The notes under the pieces: model-generated
The model's input: only the letters and a program-made list of their open reading frames with translations
Told to the model about the DNA's origin: nothing
The model's database searches: none
In this document: positions 9,176-19,261 of the stretch, piece after piece
How positions within the stretch are numbered: position 1 is the first letter of the stretch
Layout of the letters: each line of letters begins with the position of its first letter
Translations under genes and position numbers: made by a program
Origin: Gemmatimonadota bacterium
GTDB lineage: Bacteria > Gemmatimonadota > Gemmatimonadetes > Gemmatimonadales > GWC2-71-9
NCBI GenBank assembly: GCA_003246755.1
Contig: QKDC01000100.1
Span: 1-34,520, forward strand
Direction of reading: 5' to 3'
Length of the DNA stretch: 34,520 nucleotides

Positions 9176-10699
9176 TCACTCGTCATAGTTGTCGATCTGT
9201 GCCCGTTGCAGCGTCCCCGAGAAATCGACATAGGCGACCTTGGTCTCGGAGTAGAAATGATAGACCTCCCATCCACCTTCTCGATGACCGTTACCCGTCT
9301 GCTTCACCCCACCGAAGGGAAGATGCGCTTCAGCACCGATGGTAGGGGCGTTGATATAGGTAATCCCATTCGCCAAGTCTTCCATGGCACGGAAGGCCAG
9401 GTCGACCCGACGGGTGTAGAGTGAACTCGACAGGCCAAAATCTACTCGGTTGTTGATACGAACCGCCTCCTCGTAGTTCCCGATCTTGATCACGCTCAAG
9501 ACCGGTCCAAAGACTTCCTCCAAGGCGATGCGATGATGAGGACGCACCCCGGCAACGATCGTGGGCCGGTAGAACCAGCCATCGGCGAGACGAGCACCGC
9601 TTCCCTTTCTCCCGCCACAGACGACTTCGGCCCCCTGGTCGCGGGCGATCGAGACGTATTGATCGGTCTTGTCGCGTGCCGCCTCGTGGATCAACGGCCC
9701 AACGTCCGTCCGTTCGTCGAGTCCATTGCCCAGGCGAAGCTTCTGGGCGGCATCAACGAGTCGCGCCAGGAAGCGATCATGGATCTTCCGGTGCAACAGG
9801 AGCCGGCTCGTCGCGGTGCAACGCTGACCGGTCGTGCCAAAGGCGCCCCACAGTACGCCCTCGAGCGCGAGATCAAGGTCGGCATCATCCATCACGATCA
9901 TCGCATTCTTCCCACCCATCTCCAGGGACAACCTCTTGTGCATCCGACCACAGGTCTCCCCGATGACGCTTCCCGTGGCCGTCGACCCCGTAAAAGAGAT
10001 CACCGGTACCCCAGGGTGCTCAACCAAGGCCCGGCCAGCTGCGGAGCCACTCCCGTGGACCAATTGGATCACCTCGGGCGGCAGCCCTGCTTCCAGAAGG
10101 GCCTCCACGAGCAGGTGAACGGAGTGCGGTACGTCATGGGCAGGTTTGATGACGACGGCGTTTCCACAGGCCAAGGCCGGGAACATCTTCCAGGTGGGAA
10201 TGGCCATGGGGAAGTTGAACGGCGTGATCAGACCCGCGATTCCGATGGGGCGGCGATAACTCATCGCCCATTTCTGACGCAACTCGGACGGGACCGTATA
10301 ACCAAAAAGCCGCCGGCACTCGGACGCCGCATAGTACGCCGTGTCGATCCCCTCCTGCACGTCACCCCGGGTTTCGGTGAGCACCTTACCCATCTCTCGG
10401 GTCATCGCTCGCGCGATCTCCTCTTTGCGCTGTGACATGATGTCACCCACGATCCGGAGGACATCTCCCCGCTCTGGGGCTGGCGTGCGAGACCAGCGTT
10501 CGAACCCACGCTGGGCAGACGTCACCGCCTCGGCCACGTCCCGTGGTCCAGAATCCGGGAACCGGCCGATCAGGTCATTGGTGTCCGCGGGATTTCGGTT
10601 CTCGACATATCGACGCGTCGTGGGTGCGACCCATTGGCCGCCAATGAAGTTCTTGAAGGTCGGGGTGCGTTTGGCTTTGGGCATGTTCTGTAATTTCAC
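9176..10699 (-). CDS. Aldehyde dehydrogenase family protein
   Basis: [88 protein letters not shown]. Start 10699 or internal MPKAKR at 10684. Confidence 0.94.
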   Translation of the reverse strand: MKLQNMPKAKRTPTFKNFIGGQWVAPTTRRYVENRNPADTNDLIGRFPDSGPRDVAEAVTSAQRGFERWSRTPAPERGDVLRIVGDIMSQRKEEIARAMTREMGKVLTETRGDVQEGIDTAYYAASECRRLFGYTVPSELRQKWAMSYRRPIGIAGLITPFNFPMAIPTWKMFPALACGNAVVIKPAHDVPHSVHLLVEALLEAGLPPEVIQLVHGSGSAAGRALVEHPGVPVISFTGSTATGSVIGETCGRMHKRLSLEMGGKNAMIVMDDADLDLALEGVLWGAFGTTGQRCTATSRLLLHRKIHDRFLARLVDAAQKLRLGNGLDERTDVGPLIHEAARDKTDQYVSIARDQGAEVVCGGRKGSGARLADGWFYRPTIVAGVRPHHRIALEEVFGPVLSVIKIGNYEEAVRINNRVDFGLSSSLYTRRVDLAFRAMEDLANGITYINAPTIGAEAHLPFGGVKQTGNGHREGGWEVYHFYSETKVAYVDFSGTLQRAQIDNYDE

Positions 10700-10720
10700 T
10701 GAGCGGTGAAAAGAGATGGC

Positions 10721-11191
10721 TTACTGGCAGAACCACGTGAGTTGCTCGGAGGCGTACCCGAGTCGAGGAAGCAGTACTCGCACCAGGAGGGCGAGCCCCC
10801 AAAACATCACTCCGGTGGCGGCAATGTGGGCGAGCCCGATGCGCTTCCGCCAGGTCGACACGGCCGCCCAACCGCCCGTGAACATAACGACGCCGAGTGC
10901 ACCCATGTAAACGAAGAGGCCGAGTCCACACGCATTGGGATATGGCCACTGTGTCATGGCCGCTCCCAGGACCACACCCAAACCGACCCTGAACCAAGCC
11001 CCCGCGACCGAATGGGGACGCATCGGGCTCTTCGCGGCCTGTGAAACCGGTTTCGCCCCCGTAGCACCGGCGCCTCCACGTCCCCCCTGCGCCACGGGAA
11101 CCGAGGCCGAGGCTTTGGGGGGGGACTTGCCGATCAACTTGTCAATCTCGGCGAGTTCCTTGTCCCAATCCCGGGGCGGTGTCCCTGTCAT
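10721..11191 (-). CDS. Hypothetical membrane protein
   Basis: MTGTPPRDWDKELAEIDKLIGK... followed by four hydrophobic segments; start overlaps the response regulator stop. Confidence 0.7.
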   Translation of the reverse strand: MTGTPPRDWDKELAEIDKLIGKSPPKASASVPVAQGGRGGAGATGAKPVSQAAKSPMRPHSVAGAWFRVGLGVVLGAAMTQWPYPNACGLGLFVYMGALGVVMFTGGWAAVSTWRKRIGLAHIAATGVMFWGLALLVRVLLPRLGYASEQLTWFCQ

Positions 11192-12558
11192 CCGTTCTCC
11201 CTGGTCAGTCCGTAGCGTTCGATCTTCTTGTAGAGATTCGAGCGTGGCATCGCCAAGGCACGGGCGGTCTCGGCCACATTCCAATGATGCTCACGGAGTC
11301 GGGACAGGAGGAAACTCCTCTCGGCCTCCTGTCGGAACTCATCGAACGTCCCCACCATCGGAACATCCGGAGCGTCTCCCTGGACGTGACCACCAAACGC
11401 CGGCAGCAACCCTTCCACGTCCGCGGCGGTGATCTCTCGCTCCGGCGCGAGAATCATCAACCGCTCGACGGCGTTGCGAAGCTCACGCACATTGCCAGGC
11501 CATGAGCGACGCTGGAGCGCCCGAGTGGCTTCCGGAGTAAAAACGCGAACCGGCATTCCGGCCCGTCCACGGATGTTCTCACTGAAATGCTCTACCAGCA
11601 ATGGAATATCCTCGAGACGATCCCGAAGCGGGGGGACCTCGATCGGGACTACGTTGAGACGGTAATAGAGATCATCCCGGAAACGGCCCTCTTCGATCTC
11701 CGTTTCCAAGTGCTTGTTGGTTGCCGCGAGCACCCGGACATCGACGGTAATGGCCTTGCCCCCTCCAATGCGCGTCACCACGCCTTCTTCGAGCACACGG
11801 AGCACCTTCGCCTGGGCCGCGAGAGACATATCACCGATCTCATCCAGGAAAAGTGTGCCCGTGTCTGCCAGCTCGAACTTCCCGGGTCGGTCGGACACCG
11901 CGCCGGTAAAGGATCCCTTGATATGTCCGAACAGCTCGCTCTCGATCAGCTCCGATGGAATGGCAGCGCAGTTGACCTCCACGAATGGAAGCGAGGCCCT
12001 CGGCGACTGATCGTGGATCGCCCGGGCAACCAACTCCTTGCCGCTCCCGTTCTCTCCCGTGATCAGGACGCGGGCGCCGGTCGGGCCTACCTTCTCGATC
12101 GTATCCCACACCGCGCGCAGTGCTGGGCTTTGCCCCACCATCGCGTACCGCTCGTCCACACTCGCCCGCAGCCGCTCGTTCTCGATGATGAGCTCGGTCC
12201 GCGCCAGGGCGTTCCGGATCGTAACGAGGAGCCGATCGGTGTCGAGGGGTTTTTCCAGGAAGTCGAAGGCGCCCTGCTGGGTCGCTTGCACCGCCGTCGC
12301 GACGGTGCCATGCCCGGAGATCATGACGACGAGTGCGCGTGGATCGAGGTCGCGCAATCGGCTCAGCGTTTCGAGTCCGTCCAGTCCCGCCATCTTCACA
12401 TCGAGGAAGACGAGATGGGGACGGAACTCGGGATAGACGGTAATCGCTTCGCCACCCGAGGATGCGCCTTTCACCTCGTACCCCTCGTATTCGAGGACCT
12501 GTCGGATGGCGTCACGTACACCAGACTCGTCATCCACGACGAGGAGGCGGATCGTCAT
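11188..12558 (-). CDS. Sigma54-dependent response regulator (NtrC family)
   Basis: Receiver VVDDESGVRDAIRQVLE...FLDVKMAGLDGLETL; AAA+ with ITGENGSGKELVARAIH, GSFTGAVSDRPGKFELADTGTLFLDEIGD; C-terminal Fis-type HTH. Confidence 0.96.
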   Translation of the reverse strand: MTIRLLVVDDESGVRDAIRQVLEYEGYEVKGASSGGEAITVYPEFRPHLVFLDVKMAGLDGLETLSRLRDLDPRALVVMISGHGTVATAVQATQQGAFDFLEKPLDTDRLLVTIRNALARTELIIENERLRASVDERYAMVGQSPALRAVWDTIEKVGPTGARVLITGENGSGKELVARAIHDQSPRASLPFVEVNCAAIPSELIESELFGHIKGSFTGAVSDRPGKFELADTGTLFLDEIGDMSLAAQAKVLRVLEEGVVTRIGGGKAITVDVRVLAATNKHLETEIEEGRFRDDLYYRLNVVPIEVPPLRDRLEDIPLLVEHFSENIRGRAGMPVRVFTPEATRALQRRSWPGNVRELRNAVERLMILAPEREITAADVEGLLPAFGGHVQGDAPDVPMVGTFDEFRQEAERSFLLSRLREHHWNVAETARALAMPRSNLYKKIERYGLTRENG

Positions 12559-12567
12559 CGGGACGGC

Positions 12568-13122
12568 CTATCCGCGGAGATCGTACTCGGCACGCGCGGC
12601 ATATCGCGGTCCCCCGGGGCCCAACTCACTCTCGAACAGGACGATCCGAGAGGCCAAGAAGGCAGGCTGTGGCACCACCCCTTCGAGCAGCTTGAGCGCG
12701 TTTGGAGGCAGGCGGTGTCCCTCCCGGACTCGACCGAGCGTGATATGTGGATGAAAGGGCCGACCTTCCGGTGGGAAGCCGATCCGCTCGCCACCGCGCT
12801 CGATCCGGTCCTGGAGCAGTTCCAGTTCGGGTTCCGCCTCGAGGTCGAGGCGAATGACTCGGGGACGGTGGGGATGCGGAAAGACCCCTGCCCCCTGGAT
12901 CGACATGGTCATCGGACGCATTCCCTCCACCGCAAACCCGAGCATCTCCGTGATCGTTCCCAAACGGTCGGGGGTCACCTCACCGAAGAACTTGAGTGTC
13001 AGATGGAGGTTCTCCTCATTGACCCACCGGACTGGCCATCCCTCCCTACCGAGCTTCTTGAGCGTCCCTGCCGCGGACGGAACGGCGTCATCAGGGAGGG
13101 GGACGGCTGCGAATAGCCTCAC
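12568..13122 (-). CDS. thpR: RNA 2',3'-cyclic phosphodiesterase (2H family)
   Basis: MRLFAAVPLPDDA, HLTLKFFGEV, HPHITLGRV. Confidence 0.92.
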   Translation of the reverse strand: MRLFAAVPLPDDAVPSAAGTLKKLGREGWPVRWVNEENLHLTLKFFGEVTPDRLGTITEMLGFAVEGMRPMTMSIQGAGVFPHPHRPRVIRLDLEAEPELELLQDRIERGGERIGFPPEGRPFHPHITLGRVREGHRLPPNALKLLEGVVPQPAFLASRIVLFESELGPGGPRYAARAEYDLRG

Positions 13123-13943
13123 GACATCCCCTCCCCCACCACCCCATCGAGCACGAGCAGACCTCCACTCCGGTATCCCGCACCATCCAGTTCGACGGAC
13201 TCGAAGCCAAGTGAGGTGAACTCAGCGACGAGATCATCCCAGCGTCCCTCGAGTGCGGCATGATGATGCAGCTCCGTCTCGATTCGGGCCAACTTCCCAT
13301 GGTGCCGGACTCGCAGGTCTCCCGTGACCCCCAAGGCCCTCAGCAGCTCCTCCGCACGTTCGATCTGCCCGAGGCGCTCGGGGGTGACCTCCAGACCAAA
13401 ACGAATCCGGCTCGCCAGGCAGGGCTGCGCGGGTGCATTCCAGATAGGCATGCCCAGTTCCCGAGCCGCGGCCCGGACATCATCCTTCCCCCAACCCAGA
13501 TCCAGGAGCGGAGACACGACCTCACTCTCATTCGCGGCACGGAGGCCCGGCCGGTGATCCCCGAGGTCATCCAGGTTGGTCCCGTCGATGATCGTCTCGA
13601 ATCCCCGTGCCTCCGCAACCTCACGAAGGCGAGACCAGAGTTCCGATTTGCAGAAGTAGCAACGTGACGTCGGATTCGCGACGTAGCGTGGGTCGTCCAA
13701 CTCATGCGTATCGAGTTCGAGAACTGGGATGGCGAAACGCCTGGCGAGGTCTCTCGCCACCTGGAGTTGAACCTCCGGATACGATGGGCTGACCCCGATG
13801 ACGGCAAGGAACCGATCGGGACCAAGCCTACGGGCACCAACGACGCCGAGGAGGGCAGAGTCGACGCCCCCGGAGTACCCGAGAAGCACGCGCCCGAGTC
13901 CATCGAGATGGGCTTCGAGTCCTGCGAGGTCTGGCATGGACAA
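13119..13943 (-). CDS. larE: ATP-dependent sacrificial sulfur transferase LarE
   Basis: LLGYSGGVDSALLG PP-loop, NPTSRCYFCKSELWSRL, IIDGTNLDDLGDHRPGLRAANE, PCLASRIRFGLEVTPERL. Confidence 0.92.
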   Translation of the reverse strand: MSMPDLAGLEAHLDGLGRVLLGYSGGVDSALLGVVGARRLGPDRFLAVIGVSPSYPEVQLQVARDLARRFAIPVLELDTHELDDPRYVANPTSRCYFCKSELWSRLREVAEARGFETIIDGTNLDDLGDHRPGLRAANESEVVSPLLDLGWGKDDVRAAARELGMPIWNAPAQPCLASRIRFGLEVTPERLGQIERAEELLRALGVTGDLRVRHHGKLARIETELHHHAALEGRWDDLVAEFTSLGFESVELDGAGYRSGGLLVLDGVVGEGMS

Positions 13944-14022
13944 ATCATAACCCCAATCCGAAGCTACCGAAACGCAGAAACGAGCCGTTGCGTTGACCCG
14001 ACAGTCCCATTTTGGTTAGAGG

Positions 14023-14466
14023 ATGGTCCCCGACGACCGACTGCTTCATGTGACGCCAGCGCTGGCGATCCCCCGGGCCGAACTCGTGTTTCGTGCAACA
14101 ACGGGCGGGGGACCGGGGGGCCAGCACGTCAACCGGTCCGCCACACGTGTCGAACTCTGGTGGAACGTCGAGGACAGTCCGTCACTCTCTCCCGAACAGC
14201 GCGACCTCCTCCTCAGTCGCCTTGCACACCGCATCGACAAGCGTGGTCGGCTGCGACTCGTCTCGGGAACCCGTCGTAGTCAGACGATGAACCGCGACGA
14301 TGTGATCGGACGTTTCGTGAACGTGGTTGGCTCAGCCCTGGCCGTGAAACCGATACGGAGACCCACGAGGCCATCGAGGGCAGCGGTCGAGCGCAGATTG
14401 GAGACCAAGCGACGCCAAAGTGAGCAAAAGAGGAGGCGGCAGCGGGTCGACCGTGAGGACGAATGA
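14023..14466 (+). CDS. arfB: Alternative ribosome-rescue factor / peptidyl-tRNA hydrolase ArfB
   Basis: FRATTGGGPGGQHVNRSATRVELWWNV (GGQ) with basic C-terminal tail VERRLETKRRQSEQKRRRQRV. Confidence 0.93.
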   Translation: MVPDDRLLHVTPALAIPRAELVFRATTGGGPGGQHVNRSATRVELWWNVEDSPSLSPEQRDLLLSRLAHRIDKRGRLRLVSGTRRSQTMNRDDVIGRFVNVVGSALAVKPIRRPTRPSRAAVERRLETKRRQSEQKRRRQRVDREDE

Positions 14467-14795
14467 ACGTATCCGAGTGGGAGTGGCGCTATTTCGGGAC
14501 TCGGGAAGTACGTCTCGCACGGGGATGGGCGGCCGGCGGTGGCATCGCCGTGCACGAAAATATTTGGCGATCCCACGGTCGCCGCACGGCGCACCTCCTC
14601 GGCCCCGACGAAGATGTGCTTGTCAGGGCAGCCCACCTGCTCGGCTGTCAGACGCACTGGATCCAACGCACCCGGACAATTCACTTCGATCTCGTCGGGC
14701 CCTACCTTCACCGTGCACTCTCGCTCTGCGGAATCGATCCGCTGGTCGGAGCCGTTCAGAGAATCCACGACGGCCCGCGCGACCTTGACCGGTGA
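14463..14795 (+). CDS. Small uncharacterised protein, possibly DUF4031-like
   Basis: ATGA overlap with arfB. RRTAHLLGPDEDVLVRAAHLLGCQTHWIQRTRTIHFDL resembles the HLL...L..A..LG....W.Q....H.DL pattern of DUF4031. Confidence 0.55.
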   Translation: MNVSEWEWRYFGTREVRLARGWAAGGGIAVHENIWRSHGRRTAHLLGPDEDVLVRAAHLLGCQTHWIQRTRTIHFDLVGPYLHRALSLCGIDPLVGAVQRIHDGPRDLDR

Positions 14796-14801
14796 AACTC
14801 C

Positions 14802-15569
14802 GTGGAAGAGGCCTTCGCAGGGAGGAGTATGCAGCTTCTCCTCGAGTCACAGCGGCGTCGATGGCCGAGCGTCGCGGTGGTCTTCAGCCTGGCACTCCAT
14901 GGCTTGGTCTTGGCTGCGGTGCTGTACGCCTATCACAGGTCTCCTGACCCAGCGGACCTTGCCGACACCGGGGTTATTTACATTGCCCCGCCCGATCGCC
15001 TCGTGGGAAGCGAGATCGAAGCATTCGGACAAATCGGCGCACCCGAGACGGCGCCGGACCCGCCACAGCCGATCCCGAAGACAGCCAGCCCCGGGACCGG
15101 CCCTCTGGTCGATACCGAAGGGGCCGATCCGCAGGAGGTTGCCCCCGAGGTGAGTATGCGTCAGGAACTGTTGAAGGGATCCGTGCTTTCAGAGATCCAG
15201 GTCGATTCAACGGTTCGACGTGATCCGTCGAGTGCTGCCCCAGAATACCCGCTCGAATTGCTCCGCCTGGGGATCGAGGGGAGTGCCTACGTCCTCTTCG
15301 TGGTGGATAGTACTGGTCGGGTTGATCTCTCCTCCTTCCGGGTCGTGCGGGCCACCCATCCCCTCTTTGCCGCCGCGGTTCAGGATGCCCTCCCGGACAT
15401 GAAGTTCCAACCGGCAATACTCCGCGGTGTCCCCGTCCCCCAGTTGGTGGAGCAGTCCTTCGCGTTCAAAGTGCGGGTCCCCGACACGATTCCGCCCCTC
15501 CGCTCGCGGTCGCAGTATCTTTTCACAAGCCTTTCCGTCGGAGTTTCGACGTGCCACGCATCGATCTGA
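14802..15569 (+). CDS. TonB-family energy transducer-like protein
   Basis: N-terminal TM (VAVVFSLALHGLVLAAVLYAY), Pro-rich linker, C-terminal PEYPLELLRLGIEGSAYVLFVVDSTGRVDLSSFRVVRATHPLFAAAVQDALPDMKFQPAILRGVPVPQLVEQSFAF. Start may be 14829. Confidence 0.88.
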   Translation: MEEAFAGRSMQLLLESQRRRWPSVAVVFSLALHGLVLAAVLYAYHRSPDPADLADTGVIYIAPPDRLVGSEIEAFGQIGAPETAPDPPQPIPKTASPGTGPLVDTEGADPQEVAPEVSMRQELLKGSVLSEIQVDSTVRRDPSSAAPEYPLELLRLGIEGSAYVLFVVDSTGRVDLSSFRVVRATHPLFAAAVQDALPDMKFQPAILRGVPVPQLVEQSFAFKVRVPDTIPPLRSRSQYLFTSLSVGVSTCHASI

Positions 15570-16312
15570 ACGCAGACCTCGGTGAGGGCTTCGGCCGCTA
15601 CACGATCCCCGGTGATGAGGCCGTCCTCGGCCTCGTCACTTCGGCCAATGTCGCCTGCGGATTCCATGGGGGTGACCCCGTCGTCATGACTCGCACGGTA
15701 TCGCGCGCGGCAGAGCGTGACGTGAGTATTGGAGCCCACCCAGGGTATCCCGACCTCCTCGGCTTCGGACGTCGAGAACTGGCGGTGAGCCCGGAGGAGA
15801 TTGAGGCGTATGTCGTCTACCAGATCGGCGCCTTGCAGGCCATCTGTCGCTCCGCGGGGACGAGAGTTCGTTATGTCAAACCCCATGGTGCTCTTTTCAT
15901 GCGTGCCGTGCGGGACCCCTCCGCAGCGGACGCCATCGCCGAGGCCACCCGTTCGGCCGGTGAGGGGCTCGCCCTCCTCGGTCTCCCAGGAACGCAACTC
16001 TCAGCCGCCGCGGAGCGTGCCGGCATCCCGTTTGCCGCCGAAGCGTTCATCGACCGCGGCTATCTCGCCGACGGGACGCTGGTACCGAGAGGCGAGCCCG
16101 GCGCGATGGTGCACGATCCGATCATCTGTGCCGACCGGGCAGCGCGCATGGTACTCGACGGCATCGTCCAAGCGGTCGATGGGTCGATGGTGGAACTGCG
16201 ACCTGATTCCCTCTGCGCTCATGGCGACGGACCCACCGCCCGCGCCATTCTTGAAACCGTGCGCGCCCGACTCGAGTCGAGCGGGGTCACGATCGCAGCA
16301 TTCGCGGCGTGA
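15551..16312 (+). CDS. pxpA: 5-oxoprolinase subunit A (LamB/YcsF family)
   Basis: RIDLNADLGEGFGRYTIPGDEAVLGLVTSANVACGFHGGDPVVM...VKPHGALFMRA. Confidence 0.95.
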   Translation: MPRIDLNADLGEGFGRYTIPGDEAVLGLVTSANVACGFHGGDPVVMTRTVSRAAERDVSIGAHPGYPDLLGFGRRELAVSPEEIEAYVVYQIGALQAICRSAGTRVRYVKPHGALFMRAVRDPSAADAIAEATRSAGEGLALLGLPGTQLSAAAERAGIPFAAEAFIDRGYLADGTLVPRGEPGAMVHDPIICADRAARMVLDGIVQAVDGSMVELRPDSLCAHGDGPTARAILETVRARLESSGVTIAAFAA

Positions 16313-16980
16313 GTGACGACGCCCCCACTCTCCCGTTACCGCCCACCTGCGTCCCGCTCGGCGATCAAGCCATCACCGTCAGCTTCGGCAACACCCTCGC
16401 TTCGAAAACCCATCAGCGAGTCCTCTCACTCCAACAGCAACTCGAATCGGCGGCCCCGCCGGGCCTAGTCGATATCGTCCCTGCATACACCACCCTTACT
16501 GCCTGGTACGATCCGAGCCGCTGCACGTACGAGGCAATACGCGAACACGTCCTCGCGCTCACCGTCGATGAGCCCGGCGACCTTCGCCCTGCCGACCCGC
16601 GAAAGTGGATCGTCCCAGTGAGGTACAACGGCCCCGACCTCGCCTCGGTGGCCGAGCGCACCGGCCTCACCCCCGAAGAAGTCATCGCCCGACATTCGGA
16701 GCGGAGTTACGAGGTATATCTCGTCGGGTTCATCCCAGGGTTCCCCTTCCTTGGGAAACTCCACCCCGACCTGGTACTGCCCCGACGTGAAAAACCTCGA
16801 ACCCGGGTACCGGCAGGTGCGGTGGCCATTGCCGGCTTCCAGACCGGTATCTATCCCCTCGAGACCCCGGGGGGATGGCACATTCTCGGACACACCGACT
16901 TGCGTCCTTTCGATTTGGGGCGGGATCCCGCCGTGCTCTTCCGGACTGGAGACCTCGTTCGCTTCGAGGCATTGCCGTGA
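16309..16980 (+). CDS. pxpB: 5-oxoprolinase subunit B
   Basis: VPLGDQAITVSFGN...VPVRYNGPDLASVAERTGLTPEEVIARHSERSYEVYLVGFIPGFPFLGKL; GTGA overlap with pxpA. Confidence 0.95.
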   Translation: MSDDAPTLPLPPTCVPLGDQAITVSFGNTLASKTHQRVLSLQQQLESAAPPGLVDIVPAYTTLTAWYDPSRCTYEAIREHVLALTVDEPGDLRPADPRKWIVPVRYNGPDLASVAERTGLTPEEVIARHSERSYEVYLVGFIPGFPFLGKLHPDLVLPRREKPRTRVPAGAVAIAGFQTGIYPLETPGGWHILGHTDLRPFDLGRDPAVLFRTGDLVRFEALP

Positions 16981-17954
16981 TCGAGGTATTGTTGGCCGCC
17001 CCATACTTTTCGATCCAGGACTTGGGTAGAACAGGATTCCGATCGCAGGGGATGCCGTTGGCCGGTGCCATGGATGCCGAGACGCTTTCGCTTGCCAACA
17101 TCCTGGTCGGAAACCCCGCGGGCGTCGCAGCCTTCGAATGGGCCCTGGGTCCCGCCCGGCTTCGGTTCACCACTGACGGCGTCATCGCCGTCGGGGCCTC
17201 CGACGTGGAGCTGACCCTCGATGGACGATCACTCTCTCCGTGGACCGCAACCCACGTCCCAGGTGGCTCCGAGCTCTCTTTGGGTGTCCCCAAAGCCTCA
17301 CGGTTCGGGTACCTGGCGGTCAGGGGCGGCCTGGACGTACCGGTTGTCTTCGGGAGTCGGAGCACTTATCTGCGTGGGGGCTTCGGGGGGCTCGATGGGC
17401 GCTTACTCAGGGCGGGAGATGCGCTGAGTATTGCTGGGTCTGGCACTCAGGATCGGGAAGGAGACCCATGGGTTGGGAGCCAGGACCGTGAGCGACGATC
17501 GGGCGTGCCGCTCCCCCAGTCTCTCCTTCCCCAACACGCTGATGTCATCCGGGCGCTGGAAGGCCCCCAGGCGTCGTTCTTTGGGGAGGAGGCATGGAAT
17601 CACCTGGAACGGGGCGACTATACCGTCTCACGTGTTGCCGACCGCATGGGCTATCGCCTCGAGGGACCAGCTCTTCGCCACTCGGGTCCAGCGTCACTCC
17701 TCTCCGAGGCGGTTTGCCCCGGCGCAATCCAGGTACCGGACGGAGGCACGCCAGTCGTTCTGATGCCCGATGGCCCAACAGTCGGCGGCTACCCCAAGAT
17801 CGCCGTGGTTATCTCGGCTGACCTTCGCCATCTTGCCCAAATGCCCCCTGGAAGCCGGCCACGGTTCACCAGGGTGGGGTTGTCCGATGCGCGCGCGGCC
17901 CTCGATCGAATCGGCGACCGAATAAACCAAGCGAGTGCATGGGTGAAGGGATAG
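16977..17954 (+). CDS. pxpC: 5-oxoprolinase subunit C (biotin-dependent carboxyltransferase-like)
   Basis: IEVLLAAPYFSIQDLGRTGFRSQGMPLAGAMDAETLSLANILVGNPAGVAAFEWAL; GTG start overlapping the pxpB stop. Confidence 0.93.
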   Translation: MIEVLLAAPYFSIQDLGRTGFRSQGMPLAGAMDAETLSLANILVGNPAGVAAFEWALGPARLRFTTDGVIAVGASDVELTLDGRSLSPWTATHVPGGSELSLGVPKASRFGYLAVRGGLDVPVVFGSRSTYLRGGFGGLDGRLLRAGDALSIAGSGTQDREGDPWVGSQDRERRSGVPLPQSLLPQHADVIRALEGPQASFFGEEAWNHLERGDYTVSRVADRMGYRLEGPALRHSGPASLLSEAVCPGAIQVPDGGTPVVLMPDGPTVGGYPKIAVVISADLRHLAQMPPGSRPRFTRVGLSDARAALDRIGDRINQASAWVKG

Positions 17955-17962
17955 CTTAGGTC

Positions 17963-19261
17963 ATGGACGTGGTCGCCGCCTCCATCCCCATCTTCTTTCT
18001 GCTGATTGTCGTGGAAGTCCTCGTGGCGCGACGGTTCCGCGAACCCCTGTATCGATTCAACGATTCCATCGCCGACCTGAGCTGCGGGATCCTGAGCCAG
18101 TTCGCCGGACTCTTCATGGTCATCCTGACCTACGGGGCATTTGCCTGGCTCAGTGAGCACGGGTCTCTCTACCGGGTGTTCGACCTGCCCCCTTGGCCGC
18201 AAGGCTCACCGCTCGTTGCCTCCGATGGCATTCTTGGATTCGCCATCGTCTGGCCGGCTCTCGTCAGTTGGGCTGTGGTGTTCGTCCTGGCCGATCTCGC
18301 CTATTACTGGCTCCATCGCCTGTCACATGAGGTCAACTTCCTCTGGGCAGGACACGTGGTGCATCACTCCAGCGAGGAATACAACCTCACCGTCGCCCTC
18401 CGGCAGAGCAGCCTACACGGCCTGGTGAGTTGGGTGTTCTACATGCCGCTGGCGGTCCTCGGAATTCCCTGGATCATGTTTGCCGTGTGTCATGGGATCA
18501 ACCTGATCTATCAGTTCTGGATTCATACGAGGGAGATCGACAGGCTGGGCCCCCTGGAGGTCGTCATGAACACCCCATCGCATCACAGGGTGCATCACGG
18601 TGTGAATCCCAAGTATCAGGACAAGAACTACGCCGGGGTCTTCATCGTATGGGACAAACTCTTCGGCACCTTCGTCCCCGAAGAAGAGGAACCGGTTTAC
18701 GGCATCACCGTCCCACTGCGCACTTGGAACCCGATCATTGCCAACATTCACGTGTTTCAGGAAATGTTCCGCAACGCCTGGCGCACACGTCGGTGGAGCG
18801 ATAAGCTCAAGGTGATCTTCGGTCCACCAAGCTGGCGACCGGAAGACATCGGATCCTCGGTGGTCGCGGCACCGGTATCCAAGGAGACATTCGTCAAGTT
18901 CGACACCACGCCACCCAGGTCTGTGACCCGCTATGTGGCAATTCAGTTTCTGGTTCTCCTCCTTGGGGCAGTCGTCCTCCTCCGGTTTGCCGGTGATCTT
19001 CCGGTGTATCAAGTGGTGGCGGGAGGGTTCTACATCGGCATAGGTCTCAGCAGTTTGGGCAGCCTGCTCGAAGCACGACGATGGGCGGGGAGCCTCGAGA
19101 TCGTCCGACTCCTCATGCTGGTGCTTCTGGCTGTGGGGTTCATGGTTGTCCCACGATTCCCCCTTGGGGTCGTCCTGGCCGTGGGCGCATTCGCGGCTGC
19201 CTCGCTTGCATGGGCCTGGCGGGTTCGGCCTGCGTTGGCGTCGACTCCTCAACCAGCGTGA
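17963..19261 (+). CDS. Sterol desaturase / fatty acid hydroxylase superfamily membrane protein
   Basis: His boxes HRLSH, HVVHHSSEEYN, HRVHHGVNPKYQDKNYAGVFIVWDKLFGTFVPE; several TM segments plus a C-terminal TM extension. Confidence 0.93.
   Translation: MDVVAASIPIFFLLIVVEVLVARRFREPLYRFNDSIADLSCGILSQFAGLFMVILTYGAFAWLSEHGSLYRVFDLPPWPQGSPLVASDGILGFAIVWPALVSWAVVFVLADLAYYWLHRLSHEVNFLWAGHVVHHSSEEYNLTVALRQSSLHGLVSWVFYMPLAVLGIPWIMFAVCHGINLIYQFWIHTREIDRLGPLEVVMNTPSHHRVHHGVNPKYQDKNYAGVFIVWDKLFGTFVPEEEEPVYGITVPLRTWNPIIANIHVFQEMFRNAWRTRRWSDKLKVIFGPPSWRPEDIGSSVVAAPVSKETFVKFDTTPPRSVTRYVAIQFLVLLLGAVVLLRFAGDLPVYQVVAGGFYIGIGLSSLGSLLEARRWAGSLEIVRLLMLVLLAVGFMVVPRFPLGVVLAVGAFAAASLAWAWRVRPALASTPQPA

Noticed and set aside
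8259-9188. 309-aa plus-strand ORF
   Set aside because: Antisense to the RpoD-type sigma factor.
11587-13116. 509-aa plus-strand ORF
   Set aside because: Antisense to the NtrC-type regulator and thpR, both with strong motifs.
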